Source of the DNA: Actinomycetes bacterium
GTDB lineage: Bacteria; Actinomycetota; Actinomycetes; Actinomycetales; Dermabacteraceae
Assembly (NCBI GenBank): GCA_023389045.1
Contig: JAEWEZ010000014.1
Location: 1 to 64,000, forward strand
Direction: 5' to 3'
DNA: 64,000 nucleotides
Position numbers and translations under genes: made by a program. Below are positions 35,725-44,792 of this stretch, piece after piece. The first letter of the stretch is position 1, and each line of letters opens with the position of its first letter. The notes under the pieces are model-generated. The model did no database searches. It saw only the letters and a list, made by a program, of their open reading frames with translations, and had not been told where the DNA came from.

Positions 35725-36699
35725 ATGCGCAATGCCACCGCAGCGCCCGATGACGCTCCCGCGCGCACAGAACTGCTCGCCGTCGGCCAACTCTTCCTCG
35801 ATGTTCTCTACGGCCCCCTGCCGACTGCCCCGGTTCTCGGCGAAGAAACCTTCACCCCCACGGTCGAACTCATCCCCGGTGGGATCGCGAACTTTGCCCT
35901 GGCTGCCCGCTCTCTCGGAGCCCGCACCGCTCTGGCTGCCCGGATTGGAGACGGCCCCGCGAGCACACTCGTGCGCGACCATCTCGAACGCGCCGGCGTA
36001 GATACCAGCCCCCTGCGTGTCCAGACCGGATGGGATCTGCAGGTCACCACCGCCATTGCCTACGACGGTGACCGCGCCCTCGTCACCGGCGGCCCCACCC
36101 CGGCCGAGGTGATCGATACCGAGGTCGAGGTGGCCGATGCCGCCGCCGTTGCCGTGCACATCGGCCCGCAAGACATCCCCTGGCTTGACCAGGTCGACGC
36201 TGGCCGCACCCGCGTCTTCGCCGATGTGGGCTGGGATCCCAGCGGCACCTGGGACCGCGGCGTCCTGCGCCACCTGGAACGCTGCTACGCGATCATGCCC
36301 AACGCCGATGAGGCCATGGCCTACACCCGCACCAGCTCCTCCCGCGATGCTCTCCACGCCCTCGCTTCACTCGTGCCGCTGGCCGTTGTGACCTGCGGGG
36401 CCGACGGGGCACTTGCCCTGGATGCCGCCACCGGCACGGAAGTGAAGGTCCCTGTCACCCCGCTTGGACCCGTGGACCCCACCGGCGCCGGAGACACCTT
36501 CGGCGCTGCCCTCATCACCCTGCTCGGGCGAGGCCTGGAACTGCGCGATGCCGTCGAAGCGTCCTCACTCGCTGCCACTGCACGAGCCGCTGCCGTCATC
36601 GGCCCCGGCCGCACCCCCGACCTCGCCACCCTGACCACCATCGCCCGACAACACGATCTGGCCTGCGCTGATGCGCTCGGCACCCTCGTCGGCCCCTAA
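35725..36699 (+). CDS. PfkB-family carbohydrate kinase
   Basis: A 324-residue ribokinase-like sugar kinase. GGIANFALAARSLGA is the sugar-binding signature near the N-terminus and DPTGAGDTFGAAL the ATP/anion-hole motif, with catalytic base Asp257. ATG at 35725 has GGAG 6 nt upstream; the longer open frame from 35578 lacks support. It starts the plus-strand arm of the glycan locus, followed 61 nt later by a sugar ABC transporter, so it probably phosphorylates the imported or released hexose. Confidence 0.9.
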   Translation: MRNATAAPDDAPARTELLAVGQLFLDVLYGPLPTAPVLGEETFTPTVELIPGGIANFALAARSLGARTALAARIGDGPASTLVRDHLERAGVDTSPLRVQTGWDLQVTTAIAYDGDRALVTGGPTPAEVIDTEVEVADAAAVAVHIGPQDIPWLDQVDAGRTRVFADVGWDPSGTWDRGVLRHLERCYAIMPNADEAMAYTRTSSSRDALHALASLVPLAVVTCGADGALALDAATGTEVKVPVTPLGPVDPTGAGDTFGAALITLLGRGLELRDAVEASSLAATARAAAVIGPGRTPDLATLTTIARQHDLACADALGTLVGP

Positions 36700-36760
36700 A
36701 ACCACCCACAACCACAACACCCCATCCGCGGCACCTGCCGCATACGTCCCAGGAGGAGCA

Positions 36761-38062
36761 ATGAACCGTCGTCTCACCCGCCGCAGCGCCCTTGGCCTCG
36801 GCGCCCTCGGATCCCTCGCCCTGTTCACTGCCTGCTCCACCGGGGCAGGCAGCGGCTCCGGTGGCGGTAAGGGCGGCAAAGAAGGCGCCATGACCCTGTG
36901 GTACTGGCCCGAAGGCTTCGACGACAAGATCATCGAAGACGTCCGCAAAGCCTTCCCCGACCTCGGCTTCTCCCAGGCAATCCAGGGTGGCGAGTTCAAG
37001 CAGAAGCTGCAGACCACCCTGCAGGCCGGCTCCGGCCTGCCCGACCTGACCGGCATCAAGGGTGAAGACATCGCCCACTTCGCCTCCGTGTCCGACTTCT
37101 TCGTGGACCTCAACACCCTCGGCGCGGAGAAGCACAAGGGCGAGTACGTGGACTGGAAGTGGGATCAGGCCACCACCTCCGATGGCAAGCAGCTCGGTAT
37201 CCCGATCGACATCGGCCCGACCGCTCTGTTCTACCGCTTCGACACCTTCGAGAAGCACGGCCTCCCCTCCGACCCCGAAGAGGTCGGCAAGGCCCTGACC
37301 ACCTGGGATGAGTACATCGAGTTCGGTAAGAAGCTGCAGGCAGCCGACCCCGAAATCTTCATGGTGCGTAACCTCGCCAGCATCTTCGGCATCGCCCAGC
37401 GTCAGTCCGGCAAGTCCTTCATCGACGAGAAGAAGAACTTCATCGGTGATGGCGACCATGTGCGCGAAGCCTGGGACACCGTTCTGAAGATGAAGGCCGC
37501 CGGCATCAGCGCGGGCCTGCAGTCGCAGACCCCCGACGCCGCTGCCGCTGTGGCTGCCGGCAAGATGCCGGCCGATCCCGGTGCCTCCTGGCACCTGGCC
37601 GACCTCATGGCCGATGCCCCCGACACCGCCGGCAAGTGGCATGTGACCACCCACCCGGGTGCCGCCACCAACCAGGGCGGTTCCTTCCTCGGGATTCCCG
37701 CGAAGACCCCGAACCCGGAGAAGGCTTTCGAGGTCATTCTGCTGATCCTCAACGCGGAGAACCAGGCCATCGAGTACGTGCACTCCGGGAACTTCCCCGC
37801 CAACCTCGCCGCCCAGAAGGACGAGCGGGTCACCGGTGCCGTCGAGTTCCTCGGTGGCCAGCACGCGGGTTCGGTGTTCGCCGAGGCCGCCACCAAGGTG
37901 CGCCCCATCTTCGAAGATCCGATGGACGGCACCGTCTCCGGCCCGTTCTACGCGGAGCTCGAACTGGTCGAGTCCTCCAATAAGGATCCCGAGCAGGCCT
38001 GGAAGGACGCCGTCGCGGAGGCCAAGCGCCTGGCCGAGCAGAACGGCATCACGGTGGCCTGA
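36761..38062 (+). CDS. Sugar ABC transporter, substrate-binding lipoprotein
   Basis: A 433-residue family 1 extracellular sugar-binding protein. The export signal has twin arginines (RRLTRRSALGLGALG) and a lipobox LFTAC with lipidated Cys25, followed by a Gly/Ser linker. MTLWYWPEGFDDKII opens lobe 1; IPIDIGPTALFYRFDTFEKHGL and FLGIPAKTPNPEKAFEVILLIL are typical of the CUT1 class. AGGAGGAGC precedes the ATG. The ligand is unknown; neighbours favour alpha-mannosides or alpha-glucosides. Confidence 0.93.
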   Translation: MNRRLTRRSALGLGALGSLALFTACSTGAGSGSGGGKGGKEGAMTLWYWPEGFDDKIIEDVRKAFPDLGFSQAIQGGEFKQKLQTTLQAGSGLPDLTGIKGEDIAHFASVSDFFVDLNTLGAEKHKGEYVDWKWDQATTSDGKQLGIPIDIGPTALFYRFDTFEKHGLPSDPEEVGKALTTWDEYIEFGKKLQAADPEIFMVRNLASIFGIAQRQSGKSFIDEKKNFIGDGDHVREAWDTVLKMKAAGISAGLQSQTPDAAAAVAAGKMPADPGASWHLADLMADAPDTAGKWHVTTHPGAATNQGGSFLGIPAKTPNPEKAFEVILLILNAENQAIEYVHSGNFPANLAAQKDERVTGAVEFLGGQHAGSVFAEAATKVRPIFEDPMDGTVSGPFYAELELVESSNKDPEQAWKDAVAEAKRLAEQNGITVA

Positions 38063-38064
38063 GC

Positions 38065-39054
38065 ATGTCGGCCATCGACCAGCAGCACGCCGCCGCTGCG
38101 CCCACCGCACGCTCTGCGGTGCGGCGCGGCGGTGGCCGCGTCCACGAGCCCGGCACCGTCGCCCTCCGTGGCGTGCGTGCCCTCCCGCTCTACGGCGCAC
38201 TCGCCCCCTACTTCTTCCTATTCGCCGTCTTCAGCGCGATGCCGATCGTGTTCACGATGTTCCTGGCCTTCACCAACTGGCGAGGCATCGGGGATATCGA
38301 CGTGATCGGCCTGGAAAACTTCAGCTACCTGATCACGGACAAGCTGTTCTGGAAGTCCTTCGCGAACACCCTGATCCTGTGGGTGATGTCCACGATCCCG
38401 TGCCTCACCCTCGCCACCATCGTGGCGCTGATGCTGAACTCCACGGTGCGTTTCTCCACCACCTACCGCGTGGCCTACCTCGTCCCGAACATCACCTCGC
38501 TGGTGGCGATGGGTATCCTCTTCGGCTCGATCTTCTCCTCGAACTTCGGCATCGCCAATGCCCTGCTGAACGTGGTCGGGCTGGACTCGGTGCGCTGGCT
38601 GCAAAGCGAATGGGGCATCAAGGTTGCGATTGCCTCGCTGACCACCTGGAGCTTCGTCGGCTACAACGCGCTGATCATCCTGGCGGGTCTGCAGTCGATC
38701 GACAAACAGGTCTATGAGGCCGCACAGATCGACGGTGCCGGCCCAGTGCGCACCTTCTTCTCGATCACCCTGCCGATGCTGCGACCGATCGTCCTGTTCA
38801 TCACGATCATGTCTACGATCGGCTCCCTGCAGAGCTTCACCGAATCGCAGGTGCTGACCTCCTCGCAGGGCGGTAGCGCCGCCAATGCCGGCGGTGTGGG
38901 CAACTCCGGTCTGACCATGGTTCTGTACTTCTACTCGGTGGCCTTCCAGGAGAACCGTTACGGCTACGGCGCCACGATCGCCTGGGGCGTGATGATCTTC
39001 GTGATCCTCTTCTCGATCATCAACTGGGCACTGGTGAGGGAGCGCAAGTCATGA
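38065..39054 (+). CDS. Sugar ABC transporter permease (MalF/UgpA type)
   Basis: A 329-residue CUT1 permease with six hydrophobic segments and the EAA coupling loop YEAAQIDGAGPVRTFFSITLP. It starts 2 nt after the binding-protein stop, and its own stop overlaps the next permease (ATGA). No dedicated ATPase is in the operon, so a shared multi-sugar ATPase (MsmK/MsiK type) encoded elsewhere is likely. Confidence 0.93.
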   Translation: MSAIDQQHAAAAPTARSAVRRGGGRVHEPGTVALRGVRALPLYGALAPYFFLFAVFSAMPIVFTMFLAFTNWRGIGDIDVIGLENFSYLITDKLFWKSFANTLILWVMSTIPCLTLATIVALMLNSTVRFSTTYRVAYLVPNITSLVAMGILFGSIFSSNFGIANALLNVVGLDSVRWLQSEWGIKVAIASLTTWSFVGYNALIILAGLQSIDKQVYEAAQIDGAGPVRTFFSITLPMLRPIVLFITIMSTIGSLQSFTESQVLTSSQGGSAANAGGVGNSGLTMVLYFYSVAFQENRYGYGATIAWGVMIFVILFSIINWALVRERKS

Positions 39055-39977
39055 GTACTCACGCGATCACCCCCCGCGAGAACCCCGAGGCCACCACAGG
39101 CCGACACACGGGAACGCAGCCGAAGGCATCGACGGGCGAACGCCGACGCAAGCCGTGGCATCGTCGGATCCCCTCCGTGCTTCGCCACCTGCTCCTCATC
39201 ATCGGTGCGCTGATCTCGGCTTTCCCGTTCTACTGGATGTTCATCCTGTCCACCCATCGATCCGCTGCGATCTACGAGTTCCCGCCGCCGCTGCTGCCCG
39301 GCGACCGCTTCATGGAGAACTTCTCCACCGTGATGAACACGGTCAATGTGTTCGCCGCGATGGGGAACACCGTGTTCGTGGCCACCAGCGTCATGGTGCT
39401 GGTGCTGCTGATCGACTCGCTGGCCGCCTTCGCTTTTGCCAAGTACTCCTTCCCCGGCAAAAACGTGCTGTTCGTGGTGGTCATGGCCACCTTCATGCTC
39501 CCGGCGCAGCTCGCGACGATCCCGCAGTTCCTGCTGATGACCAAGATCGGCTGGGTGGGGCAGTTGCAGGCCGTGATCGTGCCGGGTCTGGCCGGGGCCT
39601 TCGGTATTTTCTGGCTGCGTCAGTACTTCCGTAATTCAGTGGCCACCGAGCTGCTGGAGGCGGCCACCCTGGACGGCTGCGGCTTCTTCCGCCAGTACTG
39701 GCATGTGGCGCTCCCCTCGGCGCGTCCGGCCCTGGCCTTCCTGGGCATCTTCACCTTCATTGGCTCGTGGAACGACTTCATGTGGCCCTTGATCGTGCTG
39801 AACAACCCCGACCGCCTGACCCTCCAGGTGGTGCTCTCGCAGCTGCAAACTGCCCACGGCACCGACTACGGCATGCTCATGATGAGCGCGCTGATCGCGG
39901 TGGTGCCGCTGCTGATCGTCTTCGCGATCGGGGCGAAGCAGTTCATCGCGGGTATTACCGACGGTGCACTGAAGTGA
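39051..39977 (+). CDS. Sugar ABC transporter permease (MalG/UgpE type)
   Basis: A 308-residue CUT1 permease. Six hydrophobic segments follow a charged N-terminus of about 45 residues. The EAA loop is LLEAATLDGCGFFRQYWHVALP, and the FTFIGSWNDFMWPLIVL segment is very characteristic. Overlaps the upstream permease by 4 nt. Partner of the MalF-type subunit. Confidence 0.93.
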   Translation: MSTHAITPRENPEATTGRHTGTQPKASTGERRRKPWHRRIPSVLRHLLLIIGALISAFPFYWMFILSTHRSAAIYEFPPPLLPGDRFMENFSTVMNTVNVFAAMGNTVFVATSVMVLVLLIDSLAAFAFAKYSFPGKNVLFVVVMATFMLPAQLATIPQFLLMTKIGWVGQLQAVIVPGLAGAFGIFWLRQYFRNSVATELLEAATLDGCGFFRQYWHVALPSARPALAFLGIFTFIGSWNDFMWPLIVLNNPDRLTLQVVLSQLQTAHGTDYGMLMMSALIAVVPLLIVFAIGAKQFIAGITDGALK

Positions 39978-40314
39978 GCCGTCACCGGCGTTGAGCAGGG
40001 GCCGACGGGGCTGGGCTGCGGGTCAATCCCCCGCGGGTCAACCCCGCAGGCTGCGCTGTATTCCGAGCCGCTTCCGGCTGCTCCTTGAGTGCGGGGCCGA
40101 CGGGGAGAATCCACGCGATCTCCCCGTCGGCCCTGATCGGTTCCCGACGCGTTTGCGGGCGTCATCACCGGTCGGTCTCTCATGCCGCCGACGTAACCCG
40201 GGCGTGGTCACCCCGTCGGCCCCACCAGCACCAACCCACGCCCCGCATACCCGCCGTACGATCGAAGGACGTTCGCAGCGATGCGGCCCGAGCCGCGGGA
40301 AGGACACCCACGCC
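39978..40314. other. Intergenic region between permease and GH31 gene
   Basis: 337 nt without a gene. It contains four copies of the GCCGACGGG word (two per strand); two of them form the stem of a 15-bp hairpin (40094-40133). The last 40 nt hold the GH31 ribosome site (GGGAAGGAC). Confidence 0.7.
40094..40133. terminator. Strong terminator-like hairpin built from the GGGCCGACGGGG word
   Basis: GGGCCGACGGGGAGA (40094-40108) pairs perfectly with TCTCCCCGTCGGCCC (40119-40133), 15 bp with a 10-nt loop. It sits about 115 nt after the permease stop and could attenuate readthrough into GH31. No U-tract. Confidence 0.65.
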
Positions 40315-42852
40315 ATGACCCCCTCCCCTCACACTCCGAACAGCCCCGACGCGCCTCAGAGCCCTGGCGCCCCAGATGGCTCCACCGCGCCATCGAACCC
40401 CACCGAACACAGCCCCGCACACGACCCCGCCCTGCTCACCGGCGAGCGCTACCGCATCACCCCCATCACCCCGCGTCTGGTGCGCCTGGAGTGGTCCCCG
40501 AACGGCACCTTTGAGGATCGCCCCTCCGTCTTTGCCACGAACCGCGAACTACACGATCACACCGCCCACGCAAGCCGCACCCCGAACGGCACCATCCGCC
40601 TCGAAACCGCCCACTACCTGCTCGAATACGATGGCGCACCCTTCAGCGCGAACGGGCTGAGCCTCAGCGTGAAAGGCGGCGTCTCCAACTACCACTCAGT
40701 GTGGCGGTACGGGCAAGACCTGTCCCTCCCCGCGCATCGGCGTGCCCGCGCCACCGGCGCCCCGCACCGCCCGCTCGACGGGAACCTGGGCGGCGCCACC
40801 CGCACCCTCGATGAAGCCGATGGCCCGGTGGACCTCGACCCGGGCGTGAACAGCGTCGTCGGCTATGCCGTGATCGACGATTCGGGTTCGATGGTGCTCA
40901 CCGCCAATGGGCACCTGCAGGCTCGTCGCACTGAGGCCGATGCCCTTGACCTGTATGTTTTCGCGGCCGGGCACGACCACATCGCGGCCGTGCAGGACCT
41001 CTTCGCACTCTCTGGCCCGCAGCCGCTGCTGCCGCGCTTCGCCCTCGGCACCTGGTGGTCACGCTACCACCGCTACAGCGCCGAGGAGTACCTCGCGCTG
41101 ATGGACCGTTTCGCGAGCGAAGGGGTGCCGCTCTCCGTGGCGGTACTCGATATGGACTGGCATCTGACCGAGGTCGATCCGCAGTTCGGCTCCGGCTGGA
41201 CCGGCTACACGTGGAACCGCGAGCTGTTCCCTGACCCGGCCGGATTCCAGCGGGAACTGCATAATCGCGGCCTTGCCGTGACCCTCAACGTGCATCCGGC
41301 CGATGGGGTGCGGGCCTTCGAGGAGGCCTACCCTGCGGTGATGGAGGCGATGGGCCGCCCCGCCGATGGCACCCCCGCCGCCTTCGACGTCACCGACCCC
41401 GACTTTATGCAGGCCTACCTGCAGGTTCTACACCGAGGGCTGGAAGAGCAAGGCACCGATTTTTGGTGGATCGACTGGCAGTCCGGCCCGTATTCAGCGC
41501 AGCCCGGGAGGGATCCGCTGTGGGTGCTGAACCATGAGCACAGCGAGGATATGCGCCGCCGCGGCGAGCGCCCCCTGATCCTCTCGCGGTATGCCGGACC
41601 CGGCTCGCACCGCTACCCCGTCGGATTCTCCGGCGATACCCACATCACCTGGGACTCCCTCGCCTTCCAGCCGCGGATGACGGCCGCCGCCGCGAACATC
41701 GGCTACGGCTGGTGGAGCCACGACATCGGCGGACATATGGGCGGCGTCTGGGATCCCGAACTGGCCACCCGCTGGGTGCAGTTCGGCGTGTTCTCCCCGA
41801 TCCTGCGCCTGCACTCCTCGAACTCGCGTTTCGCCGGGAAGGAACCGTGGCGTTTCCCGGAGCCGGCGCGGTCGGTTATGGTGCGTTTCCTGCGGCTGCG
41901 GCACCGTCTGCTCCCCTACCTGCACGCCATGAACCGTCGCGCGCATAAAGACGCCCGCTGCCTCGTCGAACCCACCTACTTCACCGACCCGCACCCCACC
42001 GCCTACCAGTACCTCGACCAGTACATGTTCGGCTCGGAGCTGCTGGTCGCGCCGATCGTCGCTCCCGCCGATCCGGTCACCGGCCGCGGTGCCGTCTGCG
42101 TGCGTCTCCCGGCGGGACGCTGGGTGGATGTGGCGACCGGCATCGCCTACCGGGGCGACCAGGTACTCCAGATGCATCGCGGCATCGACTCCATCCCGGT
42201 GCTCCTGCGCGAGGGCGGTTTCCTTCCTCTCGTGGCCGACGGGGCCCCGCTCGATGCGCGCGAGGCTCAGCCGCCGCTCGAGCTGTGCGTGGCCGGTGGT
42301 GCCTCCGGCACCTTCACCCTGGAGGAAGAGGTCGAGGACGGTCACTGGATCGCCACCCGCTTTGCCCTCGACGCCGAGGGCGGGGCACTCCGGATCGACC
42401 TTCCCGCCGGGCGCGGAGAACAGCGTGACCGCTGGGAGGTGACGCTCCTCGGCTTCGGTTCTGAAGCCGCTGAGCAGCTCACCTGCTCGGGGGCGCGGAT
42501 CCTGCAGGTGGTGCAGGAGGCGGGGCACACGCGGGTGAGTCTCCGGGCCGACGGGCCCGCGGCTGACCCGACCGTTGCCGCGTCGATCGTGCTGCAGGGC
42601 TCGGGGCTCGCCTCCACCGGTCCGGGGGATGTGCGCGGGCAGATCCAGGAGCTTCTGGAGCACTCCCGCATCGGATACACCCTGAAGGATCAGCTGCACG
42701 ATCTGCTCGAGCGTGAGGGTGTGGCGGCGCTCGCCTCCCTCTCCGCATTGGGCACGACGCCCGACCTGCAGTTCCCGCAAAAGGGTGAGCACCTTCGGCC
42801 GTCGTCGGTGCTCATCGCGGCTCTGACGGAGTTGCTGCTCGCGGGGCACTGA
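40315..42852 (+). CDS. GH31 alpha-glucosidase-family glycoside hydrolase
   Basis: An 845-residue GH31 enzyme. The barrel region contains SVAVLDMDWHLTE, the nucleophile block FWWIDWQSG (Asp387) and the acid/base block FSGDTHITWD (Asp441). WWSHDIGGHMGG and LRLHSSNSR line the -1 subsite. The IDWQ form differs from the DMNE of classical maltases, so specificity may not be maltose. The C-terminal 90 residues lie beyond the usual beta domains and may bind substrate. No signal peptide; an N-terminal tail of about 45 residues is Ser/Pro/Thr rich. Start at ATG 40315. Confidence 0.93.
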   Translation: MTPSPHTPNSPDAPQSPGAPDGSTAPSNPTEHSPAHDPALLTGERYRITPITPRLVRLEWSPNGTFEDRPSVFATNRELHDHTAHASRTPNGTIRLETAHYLLEYDGAPFSANGLSLSVKGGVSNYHSVWRYGQDLSLPAHRRARATGAPHRPLDGNLGGATRTLDEADGPVDLDPGVNSVVGYAVIDDSGSMVLTANGHLQARRTEADALDLYVFAAGHDHIAAVQDLFALSGPQPLLPRFALGTWWSRYHRYSAEEYLALMDRFASEGVPLSVAVLDMDWHLTEVDPQFGSGWTGYTWNRELFPDPAGFQRELHNRGLAVTLNVHPADGVRAFEEAYPAVMEAMGRPADGTPAAFDVTDPDFMQAYLQVLHRGLEEQGTDFWWIDWQSGPYSAQPGRDPLWVLNHEHSEDMRRRGERPLILSRYAGPGSHRYPVGFSGDTHITWDSLAFQPRMTAAAANIGYGWWSHDIGGHMGGVWDPELATRWVQFGVFSPILRLHSSNSRFAGKEPWRFPEPARSVMVRFLRLRHRLLPYLHAMNRRAHKDARCLVEPTYFTDPHPTAYQYLDQYMFGSELLVAPIVAPADPVTGRGAVCVRLPAGRWVDVATGIAYRGDQVLQMHRGIDSIPVLLREGGFLPLVADGAPLDAREAQPPLELCVAGGASGTFTLEEEVEDGHWIATRFALDAEGGALRIDLPAGRGEQRDRWEVTLLGFGSEAAEQLTCSGARILQVVQEAGHTRVSLRADGPAADPTVAASIVLQGSGLASTGPGDVRGQIQELLEHSRIGYTLKDQLHDLLEREGVAALASLSALGTTPDLQFPQKGEHLRPSSVLIAALTELLLAGH

Positions 42853-42870
42853 GCGTGGTCGAGCCATCGT

Positions 42871-42897
42871 GCCCTGCGACATGGGGATGGGCAGGGC
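42871..42897. terminator. Hairpin between convergent GH31 and membrane-protein genes
   Basis: GCCCTGC (42871-42877) pairs with GCAGGGC (42891-42897), 7 bp with a 13-nt loop, 19 nt after the GH31 stop. Modest strength. Confidence 0.4.
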
Positions 42898-42972
42898 GTC
42901 AGTGGGTGCGATGTGCCGGGCTGGGCTGGTTCCAAGGGTGAGCGGAATTCACGGCCACCCGTGTACAGCGGT

Positions 42973-43536
42973 TTACCGCGCGGCCTCCACGAGTTCCTTC
43001 GGTGTGACCCCGCGCAAGGCGTCCGCCGGATACACGTGACGCTTCCCATCGACCGTGACCACGAGCTGCGGCGGTTTCATCCCTTTGCGGTGCCGCACCT
43101 TCACCGCGTCCCAGGTATGGAGGGTATGAGGGCTGCCGGTGGTGCCCGTAACCCCCGCGATCTGCGCCTGCGAGGAGCCGCCGCTCATGGGCGGTGCGAC
43201 AAGCCCGGACAGCCCAGTCGGGCCGATTGAGAAGACCGGCGCGTCGGGACCGGAGGGCAGGTCGTGCCAGGACTGTGCACGGCGGCGCATTCGCCGCGGC
43301 AACCACAGCCCGAGCAGCCACACCTGCACCACCAGGACCACCAGTAAAAGGACGAGCCCATACGGCTCATCCCGCAGAAGAATGCCGTAGACCCCCAGCT
43401 CCACGATGGCGAGGAAACCCAGCACCTGAATGATGGTGGCCTGGGAGCGAGCCTCCTCCACCGCCTCACGCAGGGCACGCGCATCCAGGGTCACGGGCGT
43501 GTCCCCGGAGGCTGCTGCGGATGGTCGGCTGCTCAT
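42973..43536 (-). CDS. Small membrane protein of unknown function
   Basis: A 187-residue protein. Residues 1-40 are cytoplasmic and charged (LREAVEEARSQATIIQ). Two closely spaced transmembrane helices follow (ATIIQVLGFLAIVELGVYGI and LVLLLVVLVVQVWLLGLWL), then RRMRRRAQ and a soluble C-terminal domain ending in WDAVKVRHRKGMKPPQLVVTVDGKRHVYPADAL. That last part has the look of a PH-like or bacterial YdbT-style beta domain, but I cannot name the family. ATG at 43536 has no strong ribosome site. Confidence 0.7.
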   Translation of the reverse strand: MSSRPSAAASGDTPVTLDARALREAVEEARSQATIIQVLGFLAIVELGVYGILLRDEPYGLVLLLVVLVVQVWLLGLWLPRRMRRRAQSWHDLPSGPDAPVFSIGPTGLSGLVAPPMSGGSSQAQIAGVTGTTGSPHTLHTWDAVKVRHRKGMKPPQLVVTVDGKRHVYPADALRGVTPKELVEAAR

Positions 43537-43642
43537 GGTGGCAGGGTATGCGGCCGAGGAGAATGCTCGCGCCCGACGATGGTCGATGCGCCGATGACGA
43601 GAGTGCACAGCCGAGGAGAGTGCACGGCGGTAGGCTCGGAGT

Positions 43643-44191
43643 ATGAGTGATCAGATGACCTATCTGCTGGTCGATGGCGAGAACATCGACGCCACCCTGG
43701 GCGGTTCGGTGCTTGGTCGCCGCCCGCACCCCGAGGAGCGGCCCCGCTGGGGCAAGCTGCTGGAGCATGTGGGGACTGCCTGGTCTCAGCCGGTGTCTGG
43801 CCTGTTCTTCCTGGCCGTGGAGGATTCGCTGCCGGTGAGCTTCGTGCAGGCGCTGACGGCCCTGGGCTACCGTCCGATCCCGCTGCGCGGCGAGGGCAAG
43901 GTGGTGGACATCGCCATCCAGCGCACCGCCGAGGCCTTGTGTGAACGCGATGCCGACGTGCTGCTGGCCAGCCACGATGCTGATTTCGCCCCGCAGATGC
44001 GGGCGCTCACGCAAACGCCGGGGCGGCGTGTGGGCCTGGTTGGTTTCCGCGAGTTCTTCGGTGGGGAGCTGCGGACTGTACCCGGGGTTGAGGTGTTCGA
44101 CCTCGAATACGACGTGGAAGCCTTCACGAGCCCGCTTCCGCGCATCCGCATCATCGACATCGACGAGTTCAACCCGCTCGACTTCCTCTGA
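43643..44191 (+). CDS. NYN-domain (PIN-like) putative ribonuclease
   Basis: A 182-residue NYN-domain protein. The acidic active-site positions of the PIN-like fold are visible: LVDGENID at the N-terminus, KVVDIAIQRTA in the middle and LLASHDADFAPQMRAL. The second half of the protein (RVGLVGFREFFGGEL) continues the fold. Such proteins are probably RNA-processing nucleases. Monocistronic; hairpin repeat G, with a six-T tract, follows about 50 nt after the stop. Confidence 0.88.
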   Translation: MSDQMTYLLVDGENIDATLGGSVLGRRPHPEERPRWGKLLEHVGTAWSQPVSGLFFLAVEDSLPVSFVQALTALGYRPIPLRGEGKVVDIAIQRTAEALCERDADVLLASHDADFAPQMRALTQTPGRRVGLVGFREFFGGELRTVPGVEVFDLEYDVEAFTSPLPRIRIIDIDEFNPLDFL

Positions 44192-44244
44192 TCTATGCGT
44201 GCGCGGGCCCGCAGTCGCCTCGGCTACGGGCCCGCGTGATGAAA

Positions 44245-44307
44245 GGGGACGCAGGTGGTCGTTGCTGTGCATAGTGCACGCGACCGACCGCTGGCGTCCC
44301 CTTTTTT
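44245..44307 (+). repeat. Dispersed hairpin repeat, copy G
   Basis: GGGGACGC (44245-44252) pairs with GCGTCCCC (44294-44301). The tip TGTGCATAGTGCAC is a one-base variant of the family core, and TTTTTT follows. Here it looks exactly like the intrinsic terminator of the NYN gene. Confidence 0.85.
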
Positions 44308-44454
44308 CTCGGATGCCCGAAGGACGGCAAACAAAGCCGCAGGTTTCAGCCCGCTCAACCCCAGGCCTGCCCGGCCAAGTCCCCAACCGACACAGCAGAA
44401 CCGATGAGGCCACCCCCTCAGACCATCGCGATGGCCACCCCACCCCGGATATGC

Positions 44455-44488
44455 GAAAAGCCCCTCCGGTCTGCTGACCAGAGGGGCT
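44455..44488 (-). terminator. Intrinsic terminator of tRNA-Leu
   Basis: On the minus strand AGCCCCTC...GAGGGGCT forms the stem, with the GGTC/GACC inner pairs, followed by TTTT (44458-44455). It starts 11 nt beyond the tRNA 3' end. Confidence 0.85.
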
Positions 44489-44498
44489 CTGCTATGCG

Positions 44499-44582
44499 TG
44501 CGCGAGGGGGGAGTTGAACCCCCACGCCCTTTCGGGCACACGGACCTGAACCGTGCGCGTCTGCCTATTCCGCCACTCGCGC
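44499..44582 (-). tRNA. tRNA-Leu (anticodon CAG)
   Basis: Acceptor arm GCGCGAG (44582-44576) pairs with CTCGCGC (44506-44500) plus discriminator A. The D-arm is GCGGAATAGGCAGACGC and the anticodon stem-loop GCACGGTTCAGGTCCGTGT with CAG in the loop. The long variable arm GCCCGAAAGGGC is typical of Leu, and the T-arm is GGGGGTTCAACTCCCCC. CCA is not encoded. Confidence 0.95.
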
Positions 44583-44720
44583 GCAACCTCCGCCACCGGG
44601 GCTCATACGTCCGCCGATATCGAAGGCTTGTACAGCCTACCGCCTCCCTACCGTCACACCCAAACCGAATCCATGCGAGCTACAGCACACCCTGCTGCTG
44701 TGCTTGCTTCACATCGCCTC

Positions 44721-44757
44721 TGCTCCTGCATGTCTGCTCCCGCATGTCTGCTCCTGC
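44721..44757. repeat. 14-bp tandem repeat, 2.6 copies
   Basis: TGCTCCTGCATGTC, TGCTCCCGCATGTC and TGCTCCTGC follow each other directly. Confidence 0.85.
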
Positions 44758-44792
44758 TAGGGCGAAAAATTTGCCTGCGGTGAGGGTGGTGG

